From: Acidiferrobacter sp.
GTDB lineage: Bacteria; Pseudomonadota; Gammaproteobacteria; Arenicellales; UBA868
Assembly (NCBI GenBank): GCA_002694065.1
Contig: NZKZ01000174.1
Span: 1 to 14,555 of the forward strand
DNA length: 14,555 nucleotides
Direction: 5' to 3'
Shown: positions 14,110 to 14,555 of the stretch, in pieces
Position numbering within the stretch: the stretch's first letter is position 1
Layout of the letters: the number at the start of each line of letters is the position of its first letter
Made by a program: the position numbers and the translations under genes
Notes under the pieces: model-generated
The model's input: only the letters and a program-made list of their open reading frames with translations
Told to the model about the DNA's origin: nothing
The model's database searches: none

Positions 14110-14555
14110 ATGGGCCCTAATAGCGCTGACAGTTCAACTGAAGAGCTGGTCCTGGGCACGCCGGCTGGTGAAAGCAAAAGTTGGAACTGGCATCCCGATA
14201 TCCCAATAAAAACCAACCCACTCTTTGAATTCCCTCTCGATCTTGCTGCAATCCTCCGGTGGTACGTCCGAGCCTGGTTGCCCATAACTGAATTTGGGGT
14301 CTATCTAGTTTTAGCGTTTGGTGTCTGGTTTTGGCTTACCCCTCCGCTCGTTGAAATGGAAACCTTAGCGGTTGGTTGGGTTGGTGCGCTCTGGGCACGA
14401 AATCTATTCCTGATGACAGCATTTGCCACTTTGCTGCACCTTTGGCTTTACACCTGGAAGGGGCAAGGGGACGGCACACGTTTTATGCGCAGTGCACCCA
14501 CACTGAAGCACCGCCGGTTTCTTGCCGGCGATCAACTGAAGGACAACGTCTTTTA
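14110..14555 (+). CDS. Sterol desaturase / fatty acid hydroxylase family membrane protein, 5' part
   Basis: The reading frame opens at ATG 14110, 7 bases after a strong ribosome site (GAGAGGG), and runs off the window without a stop (148 codons seen). The visible part starts with a polar region (MGPNSADSSTEELVLGTPAG), then SWNWHPDIPIKTNPLFEFPL. Two hydrophobic segments follow, around FGVYLVLAFGVWFWL and RNLFLMTAFATLLHLWLYTW. The last stretch, RRFLAGDQLKDNVF, matches the lead-in to the catalytic domain of sterol-desaturase-like proteins, which is usually followed by the His-box di-iron motifs. Those motifs lie outside the window, so activity cannot be judged. GC is lower than in the genes to the left (about 52 percent by hand count). 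The substrate is unknown. Confidence 0.68.
   Translation, partial: MGPNSADSSTEELVLGTPAGESKSWNWHPDIPIKTNPLFEFPLDLAAILRWYVRAWLPITEFGVYLVLAFGVWFWLTPPLVEMETLAVGWVGALWARNLFLMTAFATLLHLWLYTWKGQGDGTRFMRSAPTLKHRRFLAGDQLKDNVF

Noticed and set aside
1..14555. CRISPR array, insertion sequence, toxin-antitoxin or phage-defence genes
   Set aside because: I looked for spaced direct repeats, transposase or nuclease motifs, and small paired genes, and saw none.

Overview
The window looks like ordinary chromosome of a gammaproteobacterium. The evidence is the mutY-yggX pair (YggX is essentially a gamma/betaproteobacterial protein), a complete yejABEF peptide-transport operon, an ATP-type PEP carboxykinase, and a CCA-encoding tRNA-Phe with its own sigma70-like promoter. 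The genes are GC-rich (high fifties percent by eye). I cannot name the genus. The gene content fits a free-living, probably aquatic, heterotroph, but that is inference.

Layout. (1) 97-5709, minus strand: yejA-yejB-yejE-yejF, a tightly packed operon for an ABC importer of oligopeptides (the family takes up microcin C in E. coli). The genes abut or overlap by 0-4 bases, apart from a 22-base gap after yejA. (2) 5769-7150, plus strand: mutY and yggX, five bases apart, divergent from yejA across a 59-base AT-containing gap. They handle oxidised guanine repair and protection of iron-sulphur clusters. (3) 7151-7404: a 254-base leader with a candidate extended -10 promoter and three stem-loops, followed by pckA with a strong Shine-Dalgarno. 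(4) 9066-12740, plus strand: a glucose-6-phosphate isomerase of the transaldolase-fused type but standing alone, then a YigB-like HAD phosphatase (4-base overlap), then a dihydrolipoamide-dehydrogenase-like flavoprotein (10-base gap). These probably form one transcription unit, perhaps with pckA. PEP carboxykinase and the isomerase both act in gluconeogenesis. (5) 12757-13296, minus strand: a zinc-ribbon NUDIX hydrolase, convergent with the flavoprotein gene and divergent from a DUF2237 gene (13457-13843, plus). (6) 13928-14003: tRNA-Phe(GAA). Directly after it the sequence becomes AT-rich, and the 5' part of a sterol-desaturase-family membrane protein gene runs off the end of the window.

I did not find a convincing undescribed system. 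The observations most worth checking are the structured pckA leader, the stand-alone isomerase with its TTG start and overlapping 16-codon upstream reading frame, the Gly-to-Cys change in the NUDIX box, the U-U mismatch in the tRNA-Phe anticodon stem, and the composition change at the tRNA 3' end, which is a classic integration site.
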